From Closterium sp. Naga37s-1 (Eukaryota > Streptophyta > Zygnematophyceae > Desmidiales > Closteriaceae): DNA of 64,000 nucleotides. Made by a program: the position numbers and the translations under genes. Shown here piece by piece: positions 53,856-64,000 of the stretch. The notes below the pieces were generated by a model. It saw only the letters and a program-made list of their open reading frames with translations, was not told the DNA's origin and made no database searches. The stretch covers positions 1,544,001-1,608,000 of the forward strand of contig CANJKZ010000929.1 of the NCBI GenBank assembly GCA_947471745.1. Direction: 5' to 3'. How positions within the stretch are numbered: the stretch's first letter is position 1; every line of letters begins with the position of its first letter.

Positions 53856-56267
53856 ATGGCGTGCACTAGAGTTCTACAGCAGCAGGGCCAGCCGCAGCAC
53901 TCCCAACCGCAGCACTCCCGGCAGTGAGGACCTGCAGGTCCAAAGGGTGGAGCCCCCAGCCGTGGCTCAGCTAGCAGTGGGCGAGACGTCGGCCCCTGCG
54001 GGTACCGGGCCCTGACAGGCCCTGGTGCTGGCACCACCTGCTGGAGACCTGACCACTCTGCGTCCAGTTGCTACCGTCGACTCGACGACCTCCACCGTGA
54101 GCGTTTTGGTCCTCACGCTATTACACCGCACTGGCCCTCGCGTCTTCGCCGGCGCACTGCTGCACCAGTTGAGTCTCACCTGCCTGGTCTAGGACCGTTC
54201 CCGGATGCACGAGTAGAGACCTGTGTTTCCAACCTTGGTGCGTGTGTTGTTTCCAGTCCAGGCGCCTCTGAGGGCCTTTGTGTAGGAGCTGCAGCTACCC
54301 CCAATCTAGCACCAGCCTTTGTAGCTGGTTCGGGTGTGACCCCACAGACTGCACAGCTTTCCTTCACACTAGACTCTGGAGCGTCTAGCTGTTTCTTTCG
54401 CGACTGTACTGACCTCACACCACTGCGCACTCCAGTCATTGTCGCCTTGGCTGACCCCTCTGTGGGACGTGTAGTTGCTCACAGCACCACCACTCTCCCG
54501 TGTCCGGTGGCTCCCCCAGGTTTTCTTACAGGTTATTACACCCCTTCGTTCTCTAGGAACCTGGTGGGTGTCAGTCACCTCCACGACCTAGGTGTAGTCA
54601 CCACTTTCCCACTGGACGAGCCTGTTGCCTCCTGCATAGTCGGTACCACTAGGGCCCCTCTGCCACTTTTCACAGGGAGCCGGGCTCTGTCCTGTACTCA
54701 CTACACACTGGGTTCCACCGCACTGGGTCAGGCCAGGTCAGGTCAGGTAGCTACTGTGTCGTGCGACTGTCGCTCCCTCACCCACCCGTCTGTCCTCTGG
54801 CACCACCGTCTAGGTCACCCGTTGTTCCCACGTCTCAGTAGGATGGCACGTTACCGTCTGGTCTCAGGACTCCCAGAGTCGCTTGCCCCGCTTCCTCGCT
54901 CGCCTGCGCCGCTGTGCACTCCTTGCGTCGAGGGTCGGCAGCGCGCTGCCCCTCACTCCTCCTCGTTTCCCCCCTCCACGGCTCCCTTCCAGACCCTGCA
55001 CTTGGACGTCTGGGGCCCCTCCCCGGTCCTTGGACCACGTCAGGAGCGCTACTTCCTGATTGTGGTGGACGACTACTCCCGCTACACCACGGTTTTCCCC
55101 TTGCGATGGAAGGCCGACATGCGTACCGTCCTCGAGCCGTGGCTACTAGCGTGGGATGGTGCCCAGGGCCTATGTGGGCTTCGCCTACACTCGGACCGTG
55201 GTGGTGAGTTTTCTTCCACTCGTTTGGAGACGTTCTATCAAGGTCGGGGAGTCATTCAGTCGTACACGCTACCAGCCTCGCCGCAGCAGAATGGGGTAGC
55301 CGAGCGTCGCATCGGCCTGGTCATGGAGGTTGCCCGGACCTCCATGTGCCATGCCGGTGCCCCTCAGTTCTTGTGGCCTCAGGCAGTCCACTACGCTGCA
55401 CACCAGCTGAACCTGTGGCCCTGTAACGCACGGCCACGGGTGACGCTGGTCTCTCTCTGGTCAGGTTTACAAGGCGTAGCAGCTGACTTCCGCGTCTGGG
55501 GTTGTCTGGCTCACGTTCGCGCCCCTGGCGCGAACAAGTTGTCTCCGCGCACTCGTGCCTGCGTCTTTCTTGGCTTCTCTTTGGACGCCTCCAGCTGGGT
55601 GTTCTACGACCCGGTCACCTACGGGTTCTTCACTTCTCAGGACGTCACGTTCGACGAGTCTGTCTGTTATTATAGGAGTCGCCCCCACCGAGGTACTGAG
55701 GTCTTTTCCCCCCCGCTGTTCCTCACCCTTGAGCCCCCCTGGGTCGCCCCGGTAGCCCCCCCCCCTTCGCGTCCTGCCCCGTCAAGTGTGTCGCACGTCA
55801 CTCCTCGGTGGTCCCCCCCGCAGCGTCCAGTCCCTGTCGTGTCTGGGGGTGCGGGAGGTGCAGTTGCGGAGGGTGAGGGTACTGGGGCTGCAGGAGCTGG
55901 TGGTGTCGGCTCTGGGGGTGCAGGGGTTGTGGGCGTGGAGGTCACTCCTGTGGAGGACACGGCAACATCGAGTTGGCGGCCTCGCCCTGCCTCACCCCCT
56001 GGTTTCCCGTCCGTCCCGCAGTTTCCTCCTCATTCTTCTCTGCGGCAGGTTGTTGCGGAGCCTGGGGGTGTTCCTGCGGGAGGTACTGGAGGCCACGGGG
56101 GTGTCGGTGGTGGAGGTGCTGGAGCTGGAGGCACTGGCACTGTGGCACCTATACCGCGCACTGTACGTTTCCTGACCCGTGAGCAGCGTCTCCTTCGGTT
56201 GGAGAGGGAGGAGCGTGAGCGGTTTGAGAGGGCACAGCAGCAGCAGCAGCAGCAGCAGCAGCAATAG
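53856..56267 (+). pseudogene. Copia-6 short gag, finger, protease and integrase
   Basis: ATG 53856 gives MACTRVLQQQGQPQHSQPQH and an in-frame TGA at 53925. The same frame then stays open to 56267. It has the finger CGYRALTGPGAGTTCWRPDH...C (C-x13-C-x4-H-x4-C), protease LSFTLDSGASSCFFRD, pre-integrase VLWHHRLGHPLFPRLSRM, and integrase YFLIVVDDYSRY, LHSDRGGEFSSTRL, SPQQNGVAERRIGLVMEVAR. Next are FRVWGCLAHVR and ACVFLGFS, then a Gly-rich linker. The capsid region is missing between the start and the finger. It ends in TAG inside a CAG run at 56238-56292. Confidence 0.85.
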
Positions 56268-56740
56268 CAGCAGCAGCAGCAGCAGCAGCACGAGAGAGAA
56301 GAGGAGGAGTCACAGCCGCAGCAGGAGAGAGTAGAGGAGGAGTCACAGCCGCAGCAGGAGAGGGTAGAGGAGTCATGGCCGCACCAGGAGAGGGTAGAGC
56401 AGGAGTCCCGCTCGCAGCAGCAGGTGCAGTTACAGACACAGCAGGAGAGAGTAGAGGAGCAGTCACGGCAACACCAGGAGAGGGTAGAGCAGGAGTCCCA
56501 CCCGCAGCAGCAGGTGTAGTTACAGACCCAGCAGGAGAGAGTAGAGGAGTCACGGCCGCACCAGGAGAGGGTAGCACAGTAGTCCCAGTCGTAGCAGCGG
56601 GTGCAGCTACAGTCGCAGCACGACAGGGCAGAGGCGGAGCCACAGCAGCAGGGGCCGGTACCGTCGCAGCAGACGCCAGAGGAGGCAGAGCAGCAACGAC
56701 TGCGACTACGCGACCTCCCCGACCCAGCACCTGCACGCTT
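56268..56740 (+). repeat. Copia-6 linker, CAG and GAG-type repeats
   Basis: CAG triplets to 56292, then about eight copies of a ~45-bp unit containing CAGCAGGAGAGGGTAGAGG, coding QQERVEE-like heptads with several TAG stops at former CAG codons. The unit carries a Gln/Glu-rich coil-like character in frame. Confidence 0.7.
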
Positions 56741-58832
56741 TGTTCATGGTCCCCTACCGTCCCCGCCTGTTCCCCTTGTTGAGTCCCTTTCCTCGTCCCA
56801 GTGGACTCGTCGTTCTCCCCTCAGTCGTGCTATGTCCCCAGAGCGTCGTCGGTCCAGTTACCGTGCAGACGGTCCGTTCCACCTTGTTTTTTCGCTCTCG
56901 TGTTCCACCTCCTCATGTCCTTCGACAGCCCCCTGAGTCATCCCTCACTGTGCGTCACGACCCGTTGTCCGACTACCTCCGTGCCCCCCGTCCTGTCGTC
57001 TCCTGTGTTTTGTCCGCGTTGGTCACTCACCCGACTGCACCTCTGTCGTCTGTCTTAGCTCTTGTTACCACTGTCGCTGGCTTTGCCTCTTCCCACCGCC
57101 TTGACTACGCCACTCACGTGGTGAGTGGCCCTGCTCGTTCTCTGTTCTCTGGGGGTGCTCCTATCTTTCCCTTGGAGGTCCTTGAGGACAGGCAGTTCGA
57201 GTTTGGTTTCCTTGCGGCCGCTGTTCCTCATCTCTGCGCCATGCTACTTGCCCCTGAGGGGGATCCAGACGCCCTTGACATCCCGATCCCTCGCACTCAC
57301 GCCGAGGCGGTCTCGGGACTCTGGGCTCCATACTGGATAGTAGCTGAGGTGGCAGAGATGGCATCTTATAGGTCCATAGGCACTTACGTCGACGCAGTCC
57401 CACCACCTGGGACGAACGGCGTCAGTGGCCGATGGCTCTACAAGGTGAAGCGGCCGCCTGGATCACCACCTGTGTTCAAGGCGCGCTATGTGGCGAGAGG
57501 CTTCAGTCAACAAGAGGGGGTGGACTTCTTCCAGACCTTTGCTCCCACGCCAAAGATGAGTACCCTTCGGGTGTCCAGCGCAACTACGAGTTGCACTCCT
57601 TGGACTTTTCCATTGCGTTCCTTCAAGGGAGCCTGCACGAGCAGATCTGGCTGCGTCGCCCGCCTGGCTTCATTGGCTCTTTCCCACCTGGGACCCAGTG
57701 GCAGCTGTGTCGACCAGTCTACGGCCTGCGTCAGGCTCCACGTAAGTGTCACGCCACACTTCGCTCGACCCTTGCAGCTCTTGACTTCTTTCCGTCGTCT
57801 ACTGACCCGTCACTATTCGTTCGTCGTGGCTCGACCCCGTTCTTTGTCCTGGCCTACGTCGACGACCTGGTGTTCGCCACTCCTGACCGGCGCGCGCTGG
57901 CCTTTGCGAAGGAGGAACTGCAGAGGAGACACACTTGCACTGACCTTGGTGAGCTGCAGCACTACCTTGGCCTGCAGATCACCAGGGACAGGGCAGCTCG
58001 CACCATTACGCTGACTCAGTCGCATATGGTCGAGCAGATCCTCACGCGGTTTCGCTTCCCGTTCTCCAAGGTACAGCTCACCCCTCTTGGTGTGGATCAT
58101 GGGCTCACGGCTCCACCTTCGGACGAGTCATTTGAGTCCAGTGGTCCATATCCTGAGCTGGTGGGTTGTCTCATGTACCTGATGACCTGTACTCGCCCAG
58201 ACCTAGCTTACCCTCTTATCGTCCTTGCGCACTTTGTTGCGCCTGGGAGACACCGACCTTCCCACTGGTATGCGGCTAAGAGGGTGGCAAAGTATGTGGT
58301 GAGTACATCAGGCATGGGACTTGTCTTTGGAGGGAAGCAGCTAGTTACACTCACAGGTTACTCGAACTCGTCGTGGGCCGACGACGTGGAGACGCATCGG
58401 TCTACATAGGGGTCCTTTAGCCTCGGGGCAGGTGCTGTTTCGTGGCGGTCGACTCGGGCGTCGTCTGTCGCCGGTTCTAGCTGTGAGGCAGAGGTGTACG
58501 CTACGGCCATGGCCGCTCAGGAGCTTCGCTGGCTGTCTTTCTTTCTCACCGACCTTGGTGAGTGGCCTCGCTCTCCCCCAGTCTTGTTCGCCGACAACAG
58601 GTATGCTGTCCTGTTGTGTGAGGAGCCCCGACTGGTTGGGAAGGCGAAACACATCCAGCTTCGTTACTTCCTTCTGCGTGAGTTGTAGCAGCGTGGCCAG
58701 GCCCGCGTGGTACATGTGGTCTCTGAGGCCAACACTGCAGATATCTTCACCAAGGCGTTGCCGCCTTGTGACCACCAGCGTTTCTGCACCCAGCTTGGCC
58801 TTGTGCCTGCCTGTCCTCACTTGCTTACGTAA
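56740..58832 (+). pseudogene. Copia-6 reverse transcriptase-RNase H
   Basis: First part (frame of 56740): LEVLEDRQFEFGFLAA, VSGRWLYKVKRPPGSPPVF, KARYVARGFSQQEGVDFF. A frameshift near 57570, then LHSLDFSIAFLQGSLHEQIW, VYGLRQAPRK, the active site FVLAYVDDLVFAT, LQHYLGLQITRDRAARTITL, LVGCLMYLMTCTRPDLAYP, RNase H GYSNSSWADD, a TAG at 58407, SCEAEVYATAMAAQELRW, LFADNRYAVLLC, a further TAG in a former CAG, EANTADIFTKALP and a terminal TAA at 58830. All motifs are present; four lesions. Confidence 0.87.
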
Positions 58833-59048
58833 AGATGCCTTGTCCTGCCTGTCTTGTATTTTTGCATCTATATATATTTGCTATATACCTGCATATGGAC
58901 TGGCCTTGTGGCCCCTTGCTTGCTCTCGGAGTGTGTGGTGACTTTGAGCTCCACCCTGAGATTTGTCTTGTTTTTGTGGACTGGTCTTGTGACCATTGCT
59001 TGCTCTTGTTGTTTCTACAGGACTACCGTCACCTAGACTATGGGGGTG

Positions 59049-59171
59049 TGTCAAACTATAATTCTATAGTTTGTGTAGTTCTAGTCTAGGTGTTCTCCCT
59101 TGTGTTATTTTGTACTTGCACTAGGGTTAGGTTTTGCATATATCTTGTTTGTACTTTCTGTTAGTCAATTT
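59049..59171 (+). repeat. 3' LTR of Copia-6, truncated
   Basis: Starts TGTCAAACTATAATTCTA after the purine tract CTATGGGGGTG. It matches the 5' LTR up to GTCAATTT and then passes straight into Copia-5 integrase sequence, losing about 12 terminal bases. Confidence 0.85.
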
Positions 59172-60366
59172 AGGGGTAGTGTGAGACACACCTAACGGGG
59201 CAGGACCTGGGGGGGGCTGGGGTACCGGATGAGGGGGAGCAGGAGGAGGCGTAGGGGCGAGGAAAAGAGGAGCGGGAGGAACCGGAAGATTTCGACAGGG
59301 GTATCGGGTGTAGTAGGACACGAACTGGTCAAATCGGACCTCACGGGATTCAAGGACAGGTGGAGGGGTAGATGGTAAAACTCAAAGTCAGAAGAGGCCA
59401 CCGGGAAACCAAGGAAGATACAGGGGATGGCGCGAGCCGAGAGCTTGTCCGCAGAGGTGTCAAGGACAAGCGCAAGGCAGCCCCAGACGTAAAACTCTGA
59501 CGCAACAACAGGGGACCCAGCCCAAAGACTCCCCTGGTCGTGAGACACGAGTCCAGAGGTTCAGCTGGTGGGCGGCGTAGCGAACCGCGTAGGGCAATAG
59601 AAAATGGGGCGCATGGACATGGATCATAGAGGTGTGGGCGATCTCTATGACCAAGCCAATGTGGCGCTCAGCAACCCCATGACTAGCCATGCTGCGGAGG
59701 CGGGGGAGGGAATGGTGGCCAAGACGGTGGTGCCACAGGTTTGTCGGGTGGGTGAGAGACCGACAGGAGCACGAAATAGCAACCTGACCTGAGGCAACTA
59801 CCTGACCGGGCGCAGTAACCTGACCAGACGCAGCTACCTGGGGGGGGCGGAGTGTGCAGGGCAAAAAAACCTGAGTGGGCCTCTCTAGTGAACGTGGCAG
59901 GAACTGCCTCGGCGGAAGCGTCCGTACAGATCGTAGTCCTCCCGTGCGCAGGAAAAGTGACTATGATCCCACGATCCTGAAGGTATCCAACACCCACCAA
60001 GTTTCGAGAGAACGAGTGGATGTAGAGACCAGTGAGGGAACCAGAGGGGACAGCAGTGCACAGGAGGGTGGTCGAACTGTGAGCGACTGCTGGTCCTGAA
60101 GTAGGATTAGTCAGGGCAACTGGGACCGGAGCAGCAAGAGGTGTGACAGTGGTGTCGTCGCAGAAGAAACACTGGGACACACCAGCGTCCAGCGTGAAAG
60201 AGAGCGACGCGTTAGGATTCGTCACAATCGCATTAGTAACACAAGCACCTACACTAGAAGCACAAGCACCTACACTAGCAACAGGCAAAGGACCTAAGCT
60301 AGGTACAAGCAAGCCTAGAGATCTATACGTGATAGAATAAACAGCGTCCATAGACATATCAAACAC
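59172..60366 (-). pseudogene. Copia-5 protease and integrase with core deletion
   Basis: The protease is at about 60150: ASLSFTLDAGVSQCFFCDD, i.e. D-A-G instead of D-S-G. Then LTNPTSGPAVAHSST and SFSRNLVGVGYL. The pre-integrase RLGHHSLPRLRSMAS (59690) runs directly into GVAERHIGLVIEIAHTSMIH. The integrase core with both catalytic Asp residues, about 170 codons in Copia-3, is deleted. Post-core FYVWGCLALV and IPCIFLGFPVA follow. Confidence 0.82.
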
Positions 60367-60740
60367 ACGGTAACCACTACAAGAAAAATGGGCCCGATTG
60401 GGGAAGCCGAATCAAGCCCAAAACGCTCACGGTAAAGGTCGTCGAGTTGGCTGTAGCAGCGCAGTGCAGAGTGGTCAGGGCACCAACAAGTAGTGCCCGC
60501 ACAAGAGCCAGTCAGGATTCGTTACTAGCAGGGTCTACCATCACGGCCACCGCGAGTACCCCTCCAGCTGTCTGGGCAGACGCTCCCTGGATCACCAGGT
60601 TCCCATTGCTGCTGATGGCGTCACTGCTGCTGAGGGCACCACTGCTGCTAAGAGCGCAACTGCTGTTGAGGGCGCCACGGCTGTTGAGGTCACCACTGTT
60701 GAAACTGCTGCTTTTGTAGAACCCTAGTAGACGCCATAGT
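60367..60740 (-). pseudogene. Copia-5 short gag and finger
   Basis: The start near 60737 gives MASTRVLQKQQFQQW, then Gln-rich sequence with stops. The finger region near 60480-60400 reads CAGTTCWCPDHSALRC then YSQLDDLYRERFG, close to Copia-6 (CWRPDHSASSC, LDDLHRERFG); the first Cys of the finger is not clear. As in Copia-6, no capsid domain lies between. Confidence 0.65.
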
Positions 60741-61440
60741 AAAAGGCTAGCTAGGAAAAACGGAGCCAGGCTAGGAACAACCGGCGCAAGGAACTGCTGG
60801 AGTAGAATTGGTTGGAGATAGGAAGGGCTGGATGTAGGAACAGCTAGGACCGTCAGGCTAGGAACGGCTGGCAAGAGGAGCAGCTGGAGTGAGGAGTGGC
60901 AAGGGACGCCAAGCTAGAGCTAGAAACAGCTAAAAACTAGAACGGCTGGAGCGAGGAGTGGCAAAGGACGCCAAGCTAGAGCTAGAAATGGTTGGAGCTA
61001 GAAAGGTTGGAGCGAGGAGTGGCAAACGGCGCCAAGCTATAGCTAGAAACGGCTGGAGCTAGAACGGCTGGAGCGAGGAGTGACAAAGAAAGCCAAGCTG
61101 GAGCCAGAAACGGCTGGAAATGGCTGGAGGTAGAACGGGTGGAGCAAGGAGTGGCAAAGAAAGCCAAGCTGGAGCTAGAAATGGGTGGAGCTAGAACGGT
61201 TGGAGCGAGGAGTGGCAAACGGCGTCAAGCTGGAGCTAGAAACGGCTGGAGCTAGAACGGCTGGAGCGAGGAGTGGCAAAGGGCGCCAAGCTAGAGCTAG
61301 AAATGGCTGGAGCTACAACGGCTGGAGCGAGGAGTGGCAAAGGACGCCAAGCTAGAGCTAGAAACGGCTCGAGCTAGAACGGCTGGAGCACGAGTGGCTG
61401 GAGTGAGGAACAGCGAGCTAGGACCTGCTGGAAGTGCGGC
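60741..61440 (-). repeat. Copia-5 leader with 60-bp tandem repeat
   Basis: Eight copies at 60-71-bp spacing of a unit containing GAGCGAGGAGTGGCAAAG (starts near 60889, 60949, 61012, 61072, 61143, 61203, 61265, 61327). This is the leader position for the family. Confidence 0.8.
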
Positions 61441-61989
61441 TGCTTGTCGCCGATAGTAGAAAACTGCTAGGAGCGGATGGAGCGAGGAAAGTCAGACTGT
61501 GAACGATGGGCGATGTATGGAAAGCTATGTATGCTAGTCACGCAAAGGTCACTAACCCTAATCCGCGCTGGGAGAAACGTCTTCGGCTGCCAACCGCTTC
61601 CGGAGGTGCCAATGGTACTAGGTGTGTTCGAGACAGTGAGTACGGTTGGAGTGAGACTGCTGGTGGCTGTCACAACTGGTGCTGCTGGCACTACTGGCAC
61701 TACTATGGGCGGCTGCTAGGTTCTATGGGCGGTTGGGAGGGGCTGTGGGCGGCTGAACGATGCTGTGAGCGGCTGGAAGTTGCTGTGGGCGGCTAGAAGT
61801 TGCTGTGGGCGACGGGAATTTGCTGTAGGCGGCTGGAAGTTGCTGTGGGCGGCTGGAAATTGCTGTTGGCGGCTGGAAATTGTTGTGGGTGGTTGGAAGA
61901 TGCTGTGGGCGTTTGGGACGGGCTGGTGGCTAGCTTATCTGCTGCTGGCGGCTAGTTTAGTTGCTGGCGGCTGTTTAGGCGGCTAGCAG
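61441..61989. other. Spacer with short tandem repeat
   Basis: 61735-61920 carries about eight imperfect copies of GGCTGGAAGTTGCTGTGGGC. The 5' LTR of Copia-5 and the 5' LTR of Copia-7 should lie near here, but neither could be delimited. Confidence 0.5.
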
Positions 61990-62405
61990 CAGTGGTAGCA
62001 GCGTTTGTCAATGGGAGTTGTGGTAGGCCCCGTCCTCGCCTGGGCGGAGCCGACCTCGTGGTCGGGTGTACGGGGGAGTGCAGCCGACCTGCAGCAGTGG
62101 CCGCGTTGGTCGACGAGGATGGTCGACCTGCGCGGGGGCCACTGCACGGGCGCCGACTTCTGGGCGCCGGTTTTGGGGTGGTCGACCAGGCGGCTGACCT
62201 AACCTGGTGGTCGACGAAGAGGGCGCCAACTTCGGAAGTGGTATCTCGAGGTTGACGTGGCTGGTGGGTGCAGTCGCTGGCGTAGAGTCGACCTGGGTTT
62301 TGCGCTGTGCACGTGACAAGGAGTGGTGCACCAACCAGCTGCATGCACCTGCGAAGCAGGTGCACCGTTGTTCTACGGGTGCAACGTTGTGCAGCCAACT
62401 CGCCA

Positions 62406-63137
62406 ATGTTGGCAACCCATATGACTACGGGCGGGATAGCACCGAGTTACGGCTACTTCATGTTCATGCCGGACACGATCTCGGTCACCCCCCTGCTCGT
62501 TGGTCGACCGAACATTCTCACCTGGAAGGAAGCCATCGAGCCCCAGCTGGACATGGCTGGACTGATCGGCTTAGTCAGGGGCACTGTGGCGACACCGTCG
62601 AAGCTCTACCCCGACCTGCGTGCGGAATTCCACGTTGTGCAGCTGCTGACCTTCACGGTCATCTCGCGGTGCTGCTCGCCGGGCGTGCAGATTACCCTGA
62701 AGCCGTGCAGGGACTACTTGGATGCCGGCCACCACGTGTGGCACTTCATCGAGTCGACGTACCAGGTCACCGACGACCTGTACATTGGCCAGCTCGAGAA
62801 GCAGATGACGCATCTGCGGATGGGCAACTAGGAGACGGCGACCAACTACTGCAACCGGGCACGACGAATTCTCGCCACCATGAGGATGTCCGGCGTGCAG
62901 TACTCGACGGCGTCGTACGTCACCCACGTTTTGAAAAGGCTCCCGAGCAGCTACAACTTGATGAAGCGGCTGTCGGTGGTGTCGAGCATGCGGGCGACGC
63001 TCAACGAGGACTCCCTGACCTCGTACATCCTGCGGGACGAGGCGATGCAAGAAGCCGAGCGGTCCTTGGAGCTTGTGCCGCAAGCAAACTACGTCGCCCA
63101 GGCAAAGCAGGGAGGTCGACCGGGGCAGCGTGGGTAG
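62406..63137 (+). pseudogene. Copia-7 gag with two in-frame stops
   Basis: Likely start at 62406 (MLATHMTTGGIAPSYGYFMF) or 62421; the open stretch extends to 62307. It shows LVGRPNILTWKEAIEPQLDM, the tryptophan-containing start of copia gags, then FHVVQLLTFTVISRCCSPGV and WHFIESTYQVTDDLYIGQLE. A TAG at 62829 interrupts it. The frame resumes (NYCNRARRILATMRMSG, YVTHVLKRLPSSYNLMKRL) until TAG 63135, then goes on into the finger. Both stops are single-base changes in otherwise good sequence. Confidence 0.8.
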
Positions 63138-64000
63138 TCTAGCGGCTGTATGAGCAGTGGCGGTAGACTGGCGAAGGACGCTGACAAGAAGAAGTCGGCT
63201 AAGGAAAGCGGTTGTGGAGGAGGCAGTCGACGTCGGGAGTGCTGGCTGTGCGGCGACCCTGACCATCTCTCCTTCGAGTGCCCCGACCGCAGTGACTCGG
63301 ATGACGACGACGTCATGGGTGGCCGAGGGAGGTTGGCTGGGCGTCGCCCTCGCCGGAAGAGTAAGCCGCGCAAGGAGAAGCAGTCGACCAAATCGACCTC
63401 GACTAAGGAAGCCGACTCCTCTGCTGGCGGCAAGAAGCGCAACGACAAGGAGGCGTTGTGCCCACTGGTCGGCGTCATGGAGTCGACCGTCTCGCTGGCG
63501 CCGGAGGCCAGCGAGGACTTCCAACCGATGGCGGCGGCCGTACAGGCGAACCCGGTGGTGGTCCTGCTCGACAGCGGCTGCTCGCATCACTTGATGGGGA
63601 CAAAGAAGGTCTTCGTCGACATGCAGCCAAGCGGCGACGTCAAACGCGTGCGTGGCTTCAATGGTGTGCTGCAGGACGTCCAGGGCCGAGGCACTGTCGC
63701 TCTGCAAGTGGAGGCCGGGAAGCAGGTGCTAATTCCCGACGTGCTCTACGTCCCAGGTGTGCATGCGAATCTGCTGTTGGCTGGCCAGCTGAAGGAGAAC
63801 GGTGTGAAGCTGAAAGATGGCGGCGACAAGATGTTGCTCGTCACGGTGGCAGGGGACGTCCTCAGTCGGGCGTCCTACAACGGCCGGTTTCTCTGCACCA
63901 ACTTGCGTCCCTGCTTGACGAAGTCGATGACGTCCTCGACGGAGGTGGTGGCCCTGCGGGCGATCGTCTCAGCGACAAAGTCCACGTCGGACCGGCTGCA
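63138..64000 (+). CDS. Copia-7 nucleocapsid finger and protease, open to window end
   Basis: Same frame as gag. A standard zinc knuckle, CWLCGDPDHLSFEC (C-x2-C-x4-H-x4-C), near 63238-63279, then a Lys/Arg/Ser-rich stretch. The protease is VVVLLDSGCSHHLMGTKKVF at about 63558-63617, then VLIPDVLYVPGVHANLLLAG, typical of copia proteases, and on towards the pre-integrase region. No stop before the end. The knuckle contrasts with the enlarged finger of the other family. Confidence 0.8.

Larger units (their letters stand above)
52606..59171 (+). mobile_element. Copia-6, plus strand, nested in Copia-5
   Basis: 6.57 kb. The 5' LTR is 137 bp with TGTCA/TGACA ends; the 3' LTR is 123 bp and lacks the last ~12 bp. 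No clear target duplication: CCAGC precedes it and Copia-5 sequence resumes at 59172, so the right junction has been altered. Order: leader, short gag, finger, protease, integrase, CAG-rich linker, RT, RNase H, purine tract. The LTRs are about 95% identical over the shared part. Confidence 0.88.
50162..61440 (-). mobile_element. Copia-5, minus strand, split by nested Copia-6
   Basis: Pieces: 50162-52605 (3' LTR, RNase H, RT, linker) and 59172 to about 61440 (integrase, protease, short gag, leader). Copia-6 occupies 52606-59171. The two halves join in the integrase-RT linker, judged against Copia-3, with part of the linker missing. The 5' LTR was not found; the right boundary is approximate. 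Integrase core and capsid are deleted, so it is defective. Confidence 0.82.
61990..64000 (+). mobile_element. Copia-7, 5' part, runs off the window
   Basis: A plus-strand copia element of a third lineage, rich in GTCGAC words and without the family leader. A possible primer site, TGGTAGCAGCG, lies at about 62001 (weak). Gag, finger and protease follow; integrase and beyond are outside the window. The left LTR was not recognised. Confidence 0.65.

Noticed and set aside
61491..61580. 5' LTR of Copia-5
   Set aside because: GTCAGACTGTGAACG and CTAACCCTAATCC resemble LTR words, but neither edge nor primer site is present.
61990..62010. Firm primer-binding site for Copia-7
   Set aside because: TGGTAGCAGCG is only similar to known sites and no LTR end adjoins it; kept as a weak hint.
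62571..63707. Minus-strand 378-residue protein
   Set aside because: Antisense to Copia-7 gag-protease, which has clear motifs on the plus strand.

Overview
This window is eukaryotic nuclear DNA. It has GT-AG introns and plant-type Ty1/copia elements with initiator-Met tRNA primer sites, and no bacterial gene organisation. The copia lineage and the extreme GC-rich minisatellites suggest a streptophyte green alga (a Closterium-like zygnematophyte would fit). The host assignment is inference.

Left third (1-18057): a transposon graveyard. A minus-strand Ty3/gypsy relic (505-717 and 7202-8520) is split by Copia-2 (718-7196, perfect 5-bp target duplication). The end of a further copia element (Copia-1, 1-504) also sits in it. 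Next come a decayed copia RT fragment (8666-9180) and Copia-3 (10381-18057). Copia-1, -2, -3, -5 and -6 form one family: LTRs of only 119-143 bp starting TGTCA, the same purine tract, an enlarged CCHC-like finger, a long repetitive leader between primer site and gag, and a microsatellite-coded integrase-RT linker. All copies are broken.

Middle (19432-42332): one large minus-strand host gene of at least 12 exons for a signal-anchored relative of the PhoPQ-activated pathogenicity-related (PqaA) hydrolase family. Nearly all splice phases agree. Its introns hold minisatellites (17-, 18-, 19-, 21-, 22-, 29-, 33- and 38-bp units), often next to truncated copies of neighbouring exon edges. Intron 3 carries a 7.4-kb array of about 390 copies of a 19-bp unit, with an internal 2,544-bp tandem duplication. 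A diverged copia (Copia-4, 21706-28126), itself carrying two TIR elements, sits in intron 9. Exon 6 has lost the expected GxSxRG motif, so the gene may be decaying. Upstream (43443-43853) are remnants of a second copy.

Right of that (44350-50161): two more arrays (21 bp and 33 bp), exon-like fragments of an unidentified gene, a short GAAC-rich TIR element, a probable two-exon membrane-protein gene (47512-48669), a Harbinger-like element (48948-49416) and a near-perfect hairpin.

Right end (50162-64000): Copia-6 (plus strand) is nested inside Copia-5 (minus strand). The 5' part of an unrelated copia, Copia-7, runs off the window. No tRNA, rRNA, CRISPR or bacterial operon was found.
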